64,000 nucleotides of DNA from Pisolithus tinctorius (lineage: Eukaryota > Basidiomycota > Agaricomycetes > Boletales > Pisolithaceae). The notes below the pieces were generated by a model. It had not been told where the DNA came from. It saw only the letters and a list, made by a program, of their open reading frames with translations, and searched no databases. Both the position numbers and the translations under genes were made by a program. The stretch lies in assembly GCA_024663395.1 (NCBI GenBank), contig JANFAH010000016.1, positions 62,001 through 126,000 of the forward strand, written 5' to 3'. Below, piece after piece: positions 43,043-56,355 of the stretch (position 1 is its first letter; each line of letters begins with the position of its first letter).

Positions 43043-45187
43043 TCACGCTTCTCCTGCGCACACCTCCTCGATCCACGCTGTCTCGCTTCCGACCATCGTG
43101 AGATTCTCAGATCCCATTTTCAGTGATGAGTACATCATCTTCGATGCGGATGCCGCCCACACTTTCGTACCGTGCAAGTACAGTTTTGTCGAAGGAAGCA
43201 AGAATTCATATGAGGGCCGAGGAGATGGGGAGAAAAGTAAATTCCCGGCTCAACAGTCTATGTATTGGTCAGATTTCTGGCACGCAAATGCGGATACCGT
43301 GCGGCAGGATAGAAAGACTTACAACGACCATGCCAGCCAACAACGGAAGGCGTAAACGTAGGAACTTGTAGAAGCTCTCATGTCCCCCAGCACCAGAACT
43401 GCCAGACGCGATTGAGCCTGGAACAAAGTATTTTCCTGTCTTTGGGGGCTTGCTTGCACTTGGCACGTCGTGTACGTCCAACCCAAGTGAGTGTCCGACG
43501 CCATGTGGGAAGAACGCTGCGCTAAGACCAGAAGTAAGGATATCGTGTCGGAGATCACCGTGACTCTTCAAGTCCTGCTGCCGTAAATTTCGTAAGCTGG
43601 GTGATAAGAAGACTGAATGTGACCCTTCCGGGAAACTTACCATGCGAGGTCTCGGCACTGCGAAAGATTCCCAGGCGGAGGAAACCGTCCTACTAGGACT
43701 TCATGGCACCGCAATTGAACATCGTCCCAATGCACACCCGGACAGAGCATGGCAAGAGACTCCTAGGAAAAGAGTTAAGTATTCCAACTCGAAGACGAAA
43801 GGTCGAGAGGGATAGAAGGACCTGTTGCATCTCCAATACAAGGTCATAAATAGCTCTTGCCTCAGTGGTGAACTTTCCTCCATTACCAACTGGCATCGTG
43901 CGTGTGACTGTTCATAACATAAAGGGCAGTCAGCCAAGACCCCCAAAGTCAACTTCCGAGTATTAACGATTTCGACGGTTCAGACGATCTCGTGCGGAAG
44001 AGATGTGAACTTACTGTCGGAACTATGACACTCCCATTCACACCCTGCGTCGATCAGTAGGACCTGGGGCGCCAATACACTTCCACATTCCCGCCGAGAT
44101 GCCATGGAGGTAAGGTGTCCTGCCGTTGTTGGCGTGCCTGTTCGTAACGGGACCCCAAGCAAAAGCTTTGTCATTGCAACAGTAGTGAAGCGTTGCGGCG
44201 CGGTCGTTAGCAGCAACGATTGGCAAGTATGCTTGATGAAATGCTCTAAAACATTTCAAAAATATGAGATCTGACAAGCCGATATACGAGGACCCTTACC
44301 CCTCCCTCCTGCACGAAGCCACGAAAACCGCTTCTGCCTTCTGCTTCCTGTCTCGATCAGCCACTCAGCCGGTAACTAGCGGACGTTTGTTCCCATGACC
44401 GTTATCCTGTTTAATCTTCCCTTGGACTGCCAGTCCTAGCACTCGCATTACTACCTCATGTGCCCGAGAGCTAATCTCATTGGCTTTTCGGATCAGAGCA
44501 ATCTCAAAGGCGTCCTTGATCAGCCTTGTCTGGTGCAGAGCTGGGAGGAGATGCTCTTCCGTGACAGCACTCCCGCTGTTGCCCAGTGGGTGACCCGGTG
44601 ATGATTTGTCTACATAACTTCGCACGTCCGGGAATTCTCCCGTGCGTGGAAGTACGTGAACTAGAGCATCGGCAGGAAGAGACTTCAAATGATCGACAAA
44701 CTCGACTTTGTAGAAAACGTCATCGACCTCGTAGGCTGCACGGAGCCTCCGAAGGACTTGGCGGTGCGGGAGACCACATGAGGTCCTCGAGCGTTGCTTT
44801 CGGTACATACAACTTCGTGCTTACTGTAGCACTGTCCGGGTGGTATGTTGCGAGGAAAAATGTTCCAGGAACGGCACAACCTGACAGGTAGAAGAAGTTG
44901 GACTCTTGACGAAAGGGAAGCTCCCGATCCGTATCATTACGATAAGGAGTTTCGGAACCAGCGAGTACAATAACTTGAGGCTACTCGCTGGTAAGATTCC
45001 ACCGACGGGAGGTATGCTGGGTAGTAAACTGACCTTATCGCGTTGGCTGGGATGTAGGGAGTAAGTCAATGTTTTGAATGTCCTCACGACATGATCTTTC
45101 GCTGGAACAATATGTTAGGCGGGAAGTTGCGCTGACAGAAGGCAAAGAATAACCTGGGTACTTGGCGGTGAGCGGAGTGGTCGCCAT
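43043..45187 (-). pseudogene. Prolidase-like metallopeptidase (M24), frameshifted
   Basis: Xaa-Pro dipeptidase/aminopeptidase P family, cytosolic enzymes that release residues next to proline. From the ATG at 45187 (MATTPLTAKYPG) come the N-terminal ELPFRQESNFFYLSGC segment and then the pita-bread catalytic domain with all five metal-ligand motifs: LLIDAGCEWE, SDITRT (formed by splicing GTAAGT...CAG), HGVGHSLGLDVHD, VEPGIYFSP and IRIEDDVLIT. Single-base insertions break the frame near 44,740, 43,690 and 43,106. The catalytic residues are intact in otherwise clean exons, so this may be a living gene with sequencing insertions. Confidence 0.75.
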
Positions 45188-45314
45188 CGCGTATAGCCTG
45201 CTACTAAGATGCGCTTGCGACCCTGACCAAGACCCGACCATCGTATCTTGATCGCATCTTACGAACATCGACTTAACCAGATAACAGAAGTAAAGACGGT
45301 CCTCCCGTTATGCG

Positions 45315-45386
45315 ACGCCGATGGTGAAGCGGTTATCATGCTTGCCTTCCAAGCAAGCGGCAGGGGTTCGACTCCCCTTCGGCGTA
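45315..45386 (+). tRNA. tRNA-Gly (anticodon TCC)
   Basis: 72-nt cloverleaf: acceptor ACGCCGA pairs with TCGGCGT (discriminator A at 45386). The anticodon stem CTTGC/GCAAG encloses loop CTTCCAA with anticodon TCC, reading GGA. The T arm is GGGG-TTCGACT-CCCC. A T-rich RNA polymerase III terminator (tctttttt) follows directly. No intron. It lies between the prolidase-like gene and the P450. Confidence 0.95.
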
Positions 45387-45839
45387 TCTTTTTTGTTTGT
45401 CACTCAGAGCTAGATTCTCACGTCATGTTGAAATAATGCCGAGTCTCGGGCACTCCACATGCATACGGCTGCAAAGGTACAGGTACCTGGGACTATTGGA
45501 TCGAGGGTAACCCGAAAATGAAAATGATCGGTTTTCAATAGAGTCCCTTCGGACGACTATCGTCTGGTACATTGCCTCAGCTGACTACGTTAGTCACAAA
45601 ATGACCACGTCGCGCCGTTTTCCTTCCATCAACTAGCGGTTCCATTCCCAAACAAACCACATATATCACTGCATTTGATTGGTGGTGAGTGACAGTAGTT
45701 GCCGGGGAGATCATAGAAGAGTGCGACCCATCGGGGGAATATGTGCATTCTTTCGGAACCAAAACACCGCTGCTGGCAGGTCATAAGACCGTATATAGCC
45801 CCTCTGGTCGCCGTGTAGGTTCGTCGTCGATTGGCCGTC
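45387..45839. other. Spacer between tRNA-Gly and the P450
   Basis: Begins with the tRNA terminator. No coding signature seen. Confidence 0.4.
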
Positions 45840-47934
45840 ATGTTTTCTAGTTCATCCCCGAGGTCTATCTTCTTGTCAGTGCAGGTTTGGTTGGAATCAC
45901 AGTCCAACTGTTCTTGCAATGTCAGAGAGTGAGTTCATCTTCTCGACGGTCTGCTCGTCATCATGATGTCATTGCCAAGCTCAATGCAATCCCCACGGTT
46001 GGGTCGACTAACTGGGGCGGCTCCTGGCGGTCGGCTATAAAAAATATAAGAGGCACGTCTGGCGTCGTTCAAGAAGGTTACAACAGAGTACGCAATTTTC
46101 TGAAGGTCTTCAAGTTCATAGCCCTGTTAACTCCAATAAACAGTATAAAAATGTGCCATTCAAGATTCCATTGCTTTATAATTGGATGGTGGTCGTCAGC
46201 GGGGCCAAGCTGCTCGAAGAAGTTAAGGCAGCTCCAGATGACCAGTTATCTGCAGCCGAGGGTACAAACGACGTGAGAACTTTTGCGGAACCGGTCATCC
46301 CCTGCGTCTCATGATATCATGGTCACAGTTCCTCAAAATTGCATTTACAATGGGACATCGGGTTGCGAACGAACCGTATCATTTCGTGGTCATTAAGACG
46401 CAACTCAACCGCAAGCTTAGCAGTTTATGTCCAATCGTTGAAGACGAGATATCGGTCGCCTTGAGTGAAGTGTTTTCTTCGCAAGGTAATGGTAGGGGAG
46501 TGACTTCGTCCCCCACTTTCCGCAAGTGATCATCGTTCTATAGAATGGAAGCCCGTAGTGGCATTGGAGGCCATCCAAAAAGTGGTTTCTGGGGCAAGCA
46601 ACCGTATTTTTGTTGGACTTCCTCTTTGTTCGTTCGGTCTCAGTTTACGGGATCGGGAGAAGCGGTCAACTCTGATGTCTATGTAGGTCGTAACCCCGAC
46701 TGGTTGGAGTTTGGCCTTCAATTCGCTGTTGATTCCTTGGTATCAGCAGCGAAAATGGACCTTTTTCCAAGGTTCATGTGGACGTGAGTCTGCCGCTAGA
46801 CGCGCTTTCATTTTCGATGACATCATCTCTAGGATCATTGCGAGCCTTGTCACGTCTACGGAAAGTCAAGTTGGGCGGGCAGTAGAATTTCTAGGCCCCA
46901 TCATCAGGGAGCGCCAGAAAATAGCGGACCGTGCTCGTAGCGGAGAAGTGGTTAACATGCCGGTCAGTCCAGACGCTTTTGAACTACCAGTACCTCATGT
47001 ATTTCAATAGGACGATTTCCTTCAATGGTTGATAGACACTGGTATCGAAACCACTGAAAGGGAGATCACGCAACGTATATTAGTCATGGTTTTTGCTTCG
47101 GTTCATGTGGGTATCTTCTGCTTTGTCTCGCCCACAAAAGTTCTCGTCTTGACTCTGGTTCTTAGGTAACTGCAAGCGTAAGGAGTTGACACTACTTTTC
47201 TCCTGATCGCAATATGACACCCTTCAGTCTCTTATGTGTGCGGTATATAATCTTGCGGCACATCCTGAATATCTAGAGCCTCTTCGCGAAGAGGTCGACA
47301 CAGTAGTACGTCAACATGGCTGGACGAAAGCTGCGACAGACAAGATGTACAAAATCGATAGCTTCTTGAAAGAGAGTCTCCGCCTCGGTGGTGCGAGCAG
47401 CTGTGAGTTATATATTCAATTTCTGAAGGTTCAACTTGACTGATTTGCACCTAGTGATCATGCTAAGAAAGGTGTTAAAAGATTTTACTTTCTCGGATGG
47501 CAGAGTCATCCCAAGAGGATGTTACATTTCTGCCCCATCGTGTGCTATTCACCACGATGAAGAATTCTACGACAAACCCAATGCTTTTGACCCGTTCCGT
47601 TTTGTTCGACCCCGTAGTAATGGAAAGGATATGAAGCAGGGGATGGTCTCTCTTGCCCCAGATTACTTGGCATTTGGGCACGGGAAGCATGCGTGGTAAG
47701 TTCATGTCGTCATGACCTCTCATTTGTTGTTTACCCTTTACTCGCTAAATGTTGCGCAGTCCGGGCAGGTTTGCTGCTGCCATGATTCAGAAGACGATAC
47801 TGGCTCATATCGTATCGTCGTACGACCTGAAGCTTGACGATGACGCCCCGGCATCCTGCAGGACCGTCGAGTTTGGGATCTTCATTGCTCCAGATCCTAC
47901 CACCACAGTCCTGTTGAGGAAGAGAGCTACCTAA
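45840..47934 (+). CDS. Cytochrome P450, Agaricomycete multi-exon type
   Basis: Haem-thiolate monooxygenase. About ten exons can be joined through consensus GT-AG introns with no frame break from the hydrophobic anchor (GLVGITVQLFLQ, about 45,884) to the TAA at 47934. Landmarks: AIPTVGSTNWGGSW, KLLEEVKAAPDDQLSAAEG, FVGLPLCRNPDWL (formed by splicing), AVEFLGPIIRERQK, the ExxR helix FLKESLRL, FDPFRFVRPRS, and the haem-binding FGHGKHACPGRF (F-x2-G-x-H-x-C-x-G), whose cysteine codon is completed by the last intron. One 12-nt exon encodes VTAS. The exact start is unclear: the ATG at 45840 is out of frame with the anchor. The substrate is unknown. Confidence 0.85.
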
Positions 47935-48153
47935 ATTTTTACCAGTATGTTTCGTATCATACCCATGTATTGTAGCCCCACTCGACGGAGGAGAGAAATT
48001 GTACACGTTGCCTAAGATGAAATGAGCAGATCAACCTGCCTGTGATGCCGTCCCGAGAGCTATGGCTGCTTTGGTATCGGATAAACGGGAAGTAATCGCA
48101 GATCGTAACACAACACACGTAGAAATTAACGGTACAGGAAATCTGTAATACAC

Positions 48154-49917
48154 CTAGTTCTTCACTGCTGCTTTCCTCGGCCGCCAAACTTCGTGCGATG
48201 GTGTCAAGTGGTTGGAGGAGACGAAGCGAGATTCCGACTGTCTGAGAGTTGCCTCTACAGTATCCTTGACGACTGTGGGCATTGGCAGAGGGGAATTGAC
48301 CGCAAGTCCGTGTTCCCGGGCCCTAGTTGCCGGTGGGAAGCGGTTGGTCCGAGGATCGTCGGCCCCGGGTTGCCGGGCGGAGTTTGCAGTGTTTCCGACC
48401 GATTTAGCCGTAGGCGTTTGCATTCCAACACGGGGTGATGCAGTAGGCAGTGAAGTTCGCGGCGACTTTTCTAAGTGCGTGAACGCTGCACTAGAGTCTC
48501 TCATTGGGTCTTGTGTACCCGAGCGTGGTGCAGGATCCCCTCCTCGCGACATAGCAGTGGACCGAGGCCGCCATCCGCTGACATGTTTATGAATAGCAGG
48601 ATCGGGTGTTGGCAGAGGCGTTGATTGAGAGTAGGCGCCGGGGATGCGGAGAGGACCAGTAGTGCCAGGAACAGTCGGAATTGCATCCGTACGCCGAGGT
48701 ATCTCCTCATTCTTTCCGGTCAAAACCGATGGAGGCGCGCTTTGCCCAGCTTCCATTCGAAGCCCTTGCTTTCGCGTGTCTTCATATGCGGTTGTGTGTT
48801 CCAGCTCTCGCCGTCTTTTGGCTGCTGCAATAGCCTGGGCCTCCAGCCGAGCCTTCATGCGTGCTTGGAATTCTATTTGAGCCTTTGTCCGTGCTTCAGC
48901 CTGCGTGTCAGTTTGCTCGATGGACTGAGCTGGCACAGTCGGCGTCGATCGCGGCCCAAACATGCCTGGTCGGTATTTCGGCGTTGTCCGTGGTTCAGCC
49001 TGAGCATCAGCTTGCTCGACGGACTGGGTTGGCACTGTCGGTTTCGGCCCGCCCGGCGAACGTGCTTGGTCGATATTTTGTCGTTGTCTCTATTGCCCCC
49101 TGGGAGGGCTTGTGGCTCGCACCACCAGCTTCATACCGTTCGTCCGTTGATGTCGGTTGGAGATCAACGACAGATGTTCTCTCCCACTTCTGTTGCGTGC
49201 GCAGCTTTACAGGACGCGCCGGGTCGGGATTTCGGGGCCATACTTTGTGCTCCAGGCAACACTCCCACTGCTTTGCTGGGTACAGTACCAGACTCGCGTT
49301 CAAGTTTCCTTTCCGCTTCACGCTGTTGTTTCGCAGATGGTTGCTCTTCTGCGCCCCATGATTCTGCGAGGGAACGTCAGACGCTTCGAGAACATCACAC
49401 TAACCAACTCACTGGCTGCCCGCCTTTGGCGTATTACCGCTTCCATGTGTGCCAGTCTCTCCCGAGCTTCACGTTCGCGCTTCTCTCGCACCCTAGCCTC
49501 TTTCTCTTCTTTGATCTTTTGCGCCGCTTCTGCTTTCTTCTTCCGGAACTCCTTTACTCTTTGGCCCATCACCAAGGCGTGGTACGAGTCAAAGTCTGGC
49601 AACATGCGTGACAACTCGTAGCTTCCTCGCGTGAGGTCCTTCCACAGGTTCCGCGTCCGGGTCGGAATTTCGTCGAGGATTCGGCTCGGCTGGCACTTAA
49701 CTCTTCGGAAAACTGACGAACAAGAAGAACGCGCTCCTCCTTGCGATGAGCTCGTTCGACGTGGTCAGCGTACTTGACCAAGCTATCAAGGCGCTGTCGT
49801 ATGTCTGATCTCTGTTCCCATACTTCTCCGCTCGCCTTGTTCATTCATCTCGAGACTGGACGCAGCTTGCTGTAGCTTCTTCGCCTGGCGGCGTTTCGCC
49901 GTCGCTCTCCGCTTAGG
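48154..49917 (-). CDS. Lys/Arg-rich coiled-coil protein, possibly eIF3a-like or 3' part of the next gene
   Basis: Minus-strand frames 49844-49569, 49614-49318 and 49035-48154 appear to be one charged protein: YADHVERAHRKEERVLLV, then LSRMLPDFDSYHALVMGQRV, then a long KEFRKKKAEAAQKIKEEKE-type coiled coil, and a Pro/Thr/Ser-rich tail with repeated KYRPG/KYRPS modules. The HVERAHRKEER and SRMLPDF words and the coiled coil resemble the C-terminal half of translation factor eIF3a, but no eIF3a PCI region is upstream, so I hold this loosely. Upstream, the frame reads continuously (AKRRATAKRRQAKKLQQAA) into the gene ending at 49918 except for its TAG, so the two could be one gene. Confidence 0.45.
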
Positions 49918-52400
49918 CTATCCAGGGTCCTCGCTCAACAGGAAGTACAGGCAGAAGAGAAATACAACTGTACCGTTGTTCTGTCTAGCCTTATCTCTCT
50001 CAAAGTCGTCCAGGCACGAAGAAATAATGTCGTCAAGATCCCGCCTGGTCTGGACATGCCACTGCTTCTTCTCTTTTCCACGAGGCTTGGCCTTATACGC
50101 AGTGCCCTTCTTGAGAACAACAAGCTAGAATGGAGCGTTTACAAATTAAGAGGGAGAAAGGACCATGAAGCGAACTTACCTGTTGGCGTTTCTCCTTGAC
50201 CAGCTTTGAAGGTTGCTGCAAGCCCGCGATTGCTCCTCCGCTTTCAATTCAAAGAAATCTTCGAAGCCAAGCGAAAAGTGATAAGTCAACATATGCTGCA
50301 ACATGCAAATACGAGTATTCTTACTTGGCGGATCTTCCCCGTGGACATGAGGCCTGATTCGCGTTAGACGACTGTGAACGCAAACCAGCCATTTGCCGAC
50401 GGGGAAGAGTGTTGCAAGTCCCACGAAATCATCTAGATCTTCTTTCTCTTCGAGCACTGTGTGAGTCAAACGTTGATATATTCCCAGTGTGCTGCTTAAG
50501 GAGTTACCTGGAGGGAAATCGCTAACCAGGCCCGTGTTTCCTGCCCAAGTCCTCATCAGAAACAGCACCTACGGGAGTGTCTCTGACTATTCCCCGCAGC
50601 GGAAAAGCCTGATGGCCGCGTAACTTGGACAGCAACATCCCTGCGCTCCCGTACCTCGATATTACTGTCCAAAATACGCTGCGAAAGCCGAGTTTCTTCC
50701 GTTCGGAACGGAGCGCTTATCTCGGTTTCCTGGGCTTCTTGAGCTCGAACAGTTTCCGACTCCGAGAATGAACTTCGCAAAGCCGCTCTGGAGGGTTGAC
50801 ACCACTTGGCGTAGTGTATGGCACCAAAAGCCTCAGCTTTCCAGTGGTCTTCGCACAAACGAAATTCTGCGTATTTGACGCGAATAGCCAGACAGAACCA
50901 CTCGAGTGCCGTAGACATCGATATCATGCCAATCCCCTGGAGCCATCTCGTACCTTAGCAGAGTGTTGTAGAGTAAGCGTCCCGAAACGGAAGAATTGCT
51001 GCTGACGCCTGGTAGATACCACGATACCATCTTCTCCTACGAGGAATGACAAAGGGACCAGAGTATTCGTCCCTAAGCACAGTCAAATTCGAAAACCCTT
51101 GACGTTCCTTCTCGAAACTCTCTTCGGTCCAATAGAACTGACCAATGTAATGCTCCCGCCGGTAAGTCTGGAAGATGAGAGTTCGCCTGCACGCGCAAAC
51201 TTTAAGATGCGGAAGAAGGGTTGGAACGGAAAGTGGTCGAGTTAGACTGTTGTGAGATGGTACTGACTCTCGAAAATAGCCGTTCATATGAAGCACTGCC
51301 GCGGAGATAGTCAGAAATACCTTGACCTACACGACATAAGTATTTACCTTGTAGTTGCTACTTCCCTTTGAAGGGAAGACACTTGAAGACGAAGCTCGCT
51401 GATTTGTTGGCGTTGACTACATCAATGCCCCCTTCAAGCTCCTGTGTTCTGTTGTTGAAGTTCCACACAGTAATTGTGACTGTGTGAAGATATCTTGGGT
51501 GAACCAGAAAGAGACGAGACAAAATCAGACTCGATATTCGATGAAGGGTCCTGTTCGGAAACGTAGGTCACTTCCGGTGCGATCCTGAGGAGAAACTCAC
51601 AGTTGAAGTGTCACGAAATCGTGGAACAATGTTCTCTTTGTTTGGCCTGTATGTCCAGTAGTCCGATTGGGGTGACCACCTGGGCCACGACTATATGAGC
51701 ATGTCTCGACGACTCCCGTGTTCGCTACCGGCGAACGCTTAAGGCGTGCTTCTGCGTCACTGCTGAGCTCGTGTACAGCATGCGAATTCGGAGGAAAGCT
51801 GTACAGTGACGCCCATGGATCGAAAACCTGGGCTTGATCATAGTTCCACTGCACAAAGTCACCCATCACTTCCGAGAGGATGATGGTTGGACGGAAGTGA
51901 GGGTAGAGGAATTCGAATTTCAAGAGTACATGATGCGCGCCAAACACGATGTTGGCGTGCTGTGGAGAACGGCCATTTCCGATTATATCAGCCATCAGGT
52001 CTTGCAAACATATCTAACGCATGGATGATGGCGACCTTGATAGGGTGACTGCAGTAGTGATATTTTAAGACCTGTTGGTTCTCATTTCCGCACCATCCCA
52101 GGAATATGGGGTAAAAAACCGTACCGCCATTTCGGCAACGTGGCGCATCACGGGATCCTTCGACCAGAGCACGAATGTACGTGCCCTTGCGCCTTGATAC
52201 GAAGTGTCAAGTGACCACTGTGGATTACTGATGCCTTGTGTCCAGAGCACGAGGCAAGTGACTCTACATGAAATGTTAGTATGTACCCGCGCAGCAAATC
52301 ACACTGGTACCCAATCTGATAGGCTACCCATGATAAGGGTACCTACCCGTATCGAAGGATCGAACGAAGGCAGGACATTGAGTGAATTTTGCGAATTGTA
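49918..52400 (-). CDS. Uncharacterised multi-exon gene
   Basis: Minus-strand coding stretches separated by plausible introns. They include SLDTSYQGARARTFVLWSKD (about 52,200), ANIVFGAHHVLLKFEFLYPH (about 51,950), REHYIGQFYWTEESFEKER (about 51,130), ICMLQHMLTYHFSLGFEDFF (about 50,290) and, after a GTAAGT...CTAG intron, LVVLKKGTAYKAKP followed by QTRRDLDDIISSCLDDFERD. It can end at a TAG at 49918-49920, but that TAG may also be the acceptor of an intron leading into the coiled-coil region. I do not recognise a family. The start is not located. Confidence 0.45.
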
Positions 52401-52923
52401 GCCAGATGCAACAGTATTACCGCGAGCAGCGTAATGCGTGTCAATTGAAACGGAATTCGGTCATTCCCCAAGTTCACCGTGCACGAGCTAACTTGTGACT
52501 TCAAGCTCCAAGATTTATGATGGCTACCGTGACCGTGGCTCTTGTTTCAGGCGGAAAATCCGCGAGCGAACGACGATGCCAAAGACCGGAACCCACCCAC
52601 GAGGCAGACAAGCAACCATCTTGTGCGAAGGACATACACGAGTTTGCGTCGTGTAGATTGCTGGCACGCGCAAGAAACCGCATTGAAGACAGTTATCTCG
52701 AGGAATGCAGACTTGCTTCTTGGCGTGTGTTTGAGGGAACGTGGTCAGCGTTCGTGACGGACAAAGAGAGGGTGGTAAAGCCGAAAGCGTCAAAAGCTTC
52801 CGTGCCCCCGACCTCTGAGCACTCCGACCGTGTTGCTAGTATATAGTGGGCTTCAAGTTGAAATCGAGTTTGCTCTACTACGAGCAAGGTCTGCACAGAG
52901 GAGTCTAGCATCTGCGACGACGA
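52401..52923. other. Unresolved stretch with competing ORFs
   Basis: Open frames on both strands (plus 52517-52846; minus 52793-52524) are too short and unfamiliar to choose between. It may hold the first exon of the uncharacterised minus-strand gene. Confidence 0.3.
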
Positions 52924-55900
52924 TTATATATTATCCTCCGGCCCATCCTCAATCATCTTCGCATAATCTTCATAACTTGCAAACGTAGGCAAGGTCCTTC
53001 CGCTTCTTCCGCTTCCTCTCCTTATCCTCGCCCTTCCCTTTTCGCTTTCGCTTATCTCTACTTCCTCCAAATCCGGCCCGCTCGTCACCTATCTCTTTCA
53101 AGGTCTTCTTCAGGGCGCATCTGACCCGTCGTATTCGATCAACCCAGGGATATCATTAATGGCCAGAAGTCGTCGTCATCCGAGGCCTCGGCAAGAGAAA
53201 ACGCATCGTCGGGCATGTCAGCATCAGCCATGCCATATACTCATTCTCTTCATTATCCGGCTCGAAGTGGGACTTCTTCGGCGTCTTCGTCGTCCTGCTC
53301 GAATGAGATATCATTCGTCCTCTTCATCGTCCTCCTCGGACACGTGATCTTCGTCCTCTTCTTCGTCCTCCTCGGATGAGCCATCTTCGATCTTCTTCAT
53401 TGTCCTCCTCAGATGCGTGATCTTCGCCCTCTTCATCGTCCTGTTGGGACTGGAGATCGTCGTCGTCGTCGTCGTCGTCGTCGTCAAGCTCAGAAGGTAA
53501 TTCGTCGTCGCCATCCATTGCTGGCATAGTCGCCTTCATTGCCTGGAAGTAATGTGAAAATCCAGCTTCCACGAAGCGCAGGAGGTAATCAACAAAAAAG
53601 CTACGCTTACCTTCCATACAGCTTTCTCGTCAAGCTCACTTTCCTCTCCCTCTTCCTCCGCATCAGAATCGCCACCAGGTACAGATCCTCCCTGAGAAAG
53701 CTCTTCATCAGACTCTGCTTCGCTCTCGTCAGCTCTCATTACCCTCTTCCTCTCCTTCCTTTTCGTTTACATTACTCCGCCTGTGTTTCTGAGAGAAAAA
53801 CCGATGGAAGAACACTTCATCAACCCTCACATCCTCCTCCCTCTTCTTCCAAAACTTCTCCTCGTTCGGCAAGATGTCGTCTCCCACTACTTCGCCTTTC
53901 GTCTTCTTGACACCCACGCCGTCAGCAGCGCTCGCACCGGGTTGCATGGCACTCGTGCCTTTAGGTCTAGGCTTCTTCGGATTCTTGTACACGAATCGAT
54001 CAAGGAAATGGGAGAGCGTGTTGAGATTGAGATCTGCGGTGGACGTGATCGGCTGAGATGCGAGAAGTTGGCGCGCATGCAGGGAGATCGTGGGGTGGTA
54101 GTGGATGTGTCAGGGGTAGCTGTATTGTATGGCACGTAAGCCCTACGGTCGTAGTCGAACATCGAATCGGGAACTTACTAGTTCAAAAAGCGGAGAAGCA
54201 GACGGATGGGCGTATTGTGGGTCACGCTTTCGAGGATCATAGTTGTCGCCTTCGTGCGCTGCTCTGCGTACCGTACAACAGGTTCCTAAGACCAGGGGAG
54301 TGTGCTAAAGATCTTGGCGAAAGAAGGTTCCATATCACTTCTGTGATCCACGGTACAGCTTTAATGATACGCACCTCTCCAAGGAGGTATAACCCGCCAA
54401 CGATAAATTCGTTACCACCAGCACCCCCACTGACCAGCACCTGGACAAATCTGCGCACAAAACTCTTGATGCGCTCCACTGTTGCCATCCGCCTTCAGCG
54501 ATTTGAACAGTAGATTGAGATACATTGTTTGCTTCGACGACGATGCGAGCCGTCCATCATACAAGGAAGCGTATAGAGTGCGGTAATACCGGTCTGCTAT
54601 GCTCTTCGACTCAGAATTCGATGGAGACGCTTTGGATTGATCGACGAGGGTCGAGGATATTTGTTGGATAAGAACGAGAGCTTGAACGGAGATGTTGAAC
54701 GTGGACCTGTGTGTGATGAGGAACAAGGTATCGATATGCTTTCCCAAGCTTTTCGTTCCTCTCATGAGCGAATACCTCATACCAAACACGGACGTTGAAA
54801 GAGTACCTTGAATCCGTAGCACCAAGCTTGGCAAAAGGAAGAGCACGGTTCACTCCTGTGAGGATAGCTGAAAGCAACTTGGAGCGGGAATCTTCCACTT
54901 CGGTAAATCCACCTTCACCCACGACCTCTTTACCTTTCCGCTTCTGCTTTGATTTGTTGCGAGGCTGGGACGCCTTCCGAGCGTGCGTCGTCATCCTCTT
55001 CTTCTGCTGACCTGCCCTCGCCAAGAATATCTTCGAACAGTCGGAAATACACGTCGATGACCTGCATTGCCACGTCCTTTTCGTTCTGGCGGAATATGAT
55101 CTGGTTGAGGGTAATGCTAGCGTAGTAGCGCGCATGTTCGTTGACTGGATGTCTAGCGGCAGAGTCTGCTTTTGATTTTGACTTTGGTTGCGGCTTTGGC
55201 CTAGGGTCCGATCCATCCTTGTTGAATCGTATGTAACGTATTTTGTGTTGGAGGGGGAGCTGTTGCGGCTGTCGATGTACCCGGTCGGAGGACGAGTGAC
55301 GTCATTTCACGGATAACCACTGTTTTCATCGAAGGGTGTACCTTGGAGGAGTTGAAGGATGTAATACGACGAGCGGGAGCATATCGTTTTATCGGAGTCA
55401 CCCTGAAACTGTGAAAGGATGTGGTACTGGTGATAAGGAGTATGACAACGGTGGCATGTGGAACGTACGAGCTTATTGACGAGCAGTCGGAGCAAGTTTT
55501 GCTCCTGCTCAGGTTTTTCCTTCAGTAAGGTGAAGATCAAGGAGAGGGCCTGCATTCGGACGTATGAAAGAGGATCCGCAGAGAGCATCTAGAGGCAGAT
55601 TGGAATCATTATCATTTCCAGGGTGTGTTGGACACGGACCTCGAGGATTTGTAGAACGGAGAAGAAATATTTCTTCAGCCAATCCTCGAATACCATATCA
55701 CAAGATGCCGATCGTTGACATCGGGATGAGCCAGAGGCTGGTCCCGAAAGTACCTGCGGTTGAGTGATATAACTTCCCGCAATGAAGCAGATAACAGGGA
55801 CCTACTTTAACTTGCGATCGGGTGCGCCGCTGCCAACCCACCAATCCACCACGCAACGCAAAGCCTTGAGACTCTCACCTCTTCCGCCTTTGCCCTTACC

Positions 55901-56355
55901 CCGTTCCGCCAGGTTTTTTAGGGCTTCGAGTGCCTTTGTATTGTGCAAGGGACTGCTCTGCACGAGTAGAGTGAGTGCACTTAGGCGATCTGACAGTGTT
56001 CCTGTCTGCAATATATTCTGGAGGAAACTGTAGTCGGAACTGGACGATGTGACAGTTGAGGTCGACTGAAACGCTGTTGACCACATTGGTATGTAACGAC
56101 GTCGCGCGATCCAGGAGGGAGGAGAGTTTTTCGGGTGTCAGAGTAGCAGCATTTGAAGTCGTAGGCTGCAGTGGGGGGTACGTTGTCGTACCAGCGCGGT
56201 GATGCATCGAACTGAAGGGAATCAGCTTTTGACTTGGATGATTCGGACACATCTTTTTTGCTTGCGGTTTCTTCGACTTTGATGCAACCTTTCCTGACTT
56301 TCCTGAGAAGCCTTTTGTTTTTGTTTCTGGCCTTTTTCTGATTGAGGCGTGCCAT
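52924..56355 (-). pseudogene. MAK21: MAK21/NOC1 ribosome-biogenesis protein, frame disrupted
   Basis: CBF/Mak21-family nucleolar factor that acts with Noc2 in exporting pre-60S particles. From the ATG at 56355 (MARLNQKKARNKNKRLLRK) follow SPRWYDNVPP, TPEKLSSLLDRATSLHT, LSDRLSALTLLVQSSPLHN, KALRCVVDWWVGSGAPDRKL, the CBF region ([63 protein letters not shown]), an Asp/Glu-rich tail with a GTC/GAC run near 53,460-53,484, and the C-terminus LPTFASYEDYAKMIEDGP ending at 52924. An extra base in VPPLQP (about 56,182) and a second shift near 56,080 break the N-terminal frame. Many short introns are needed. It is probably an essential living gene with sequence errors, since no second copy is visible here. 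Confidence 0.78.

Noticed and set aside
48625..49621. Plus-strand ORF of 328 codons
   Set aside because: Its Cys/Leu/Ser-rich translation is the complement of the Lys/Arg/Glu-rich coiled-coil gene on the minus strand. No family features.
53311..53514. Short Asp/Glu-rich minus-strand ORFs as separate genes
   Set aside because: They are the acidic tail of the MAK21 gene in alternative frames of a GAC/GAG repeat tract.
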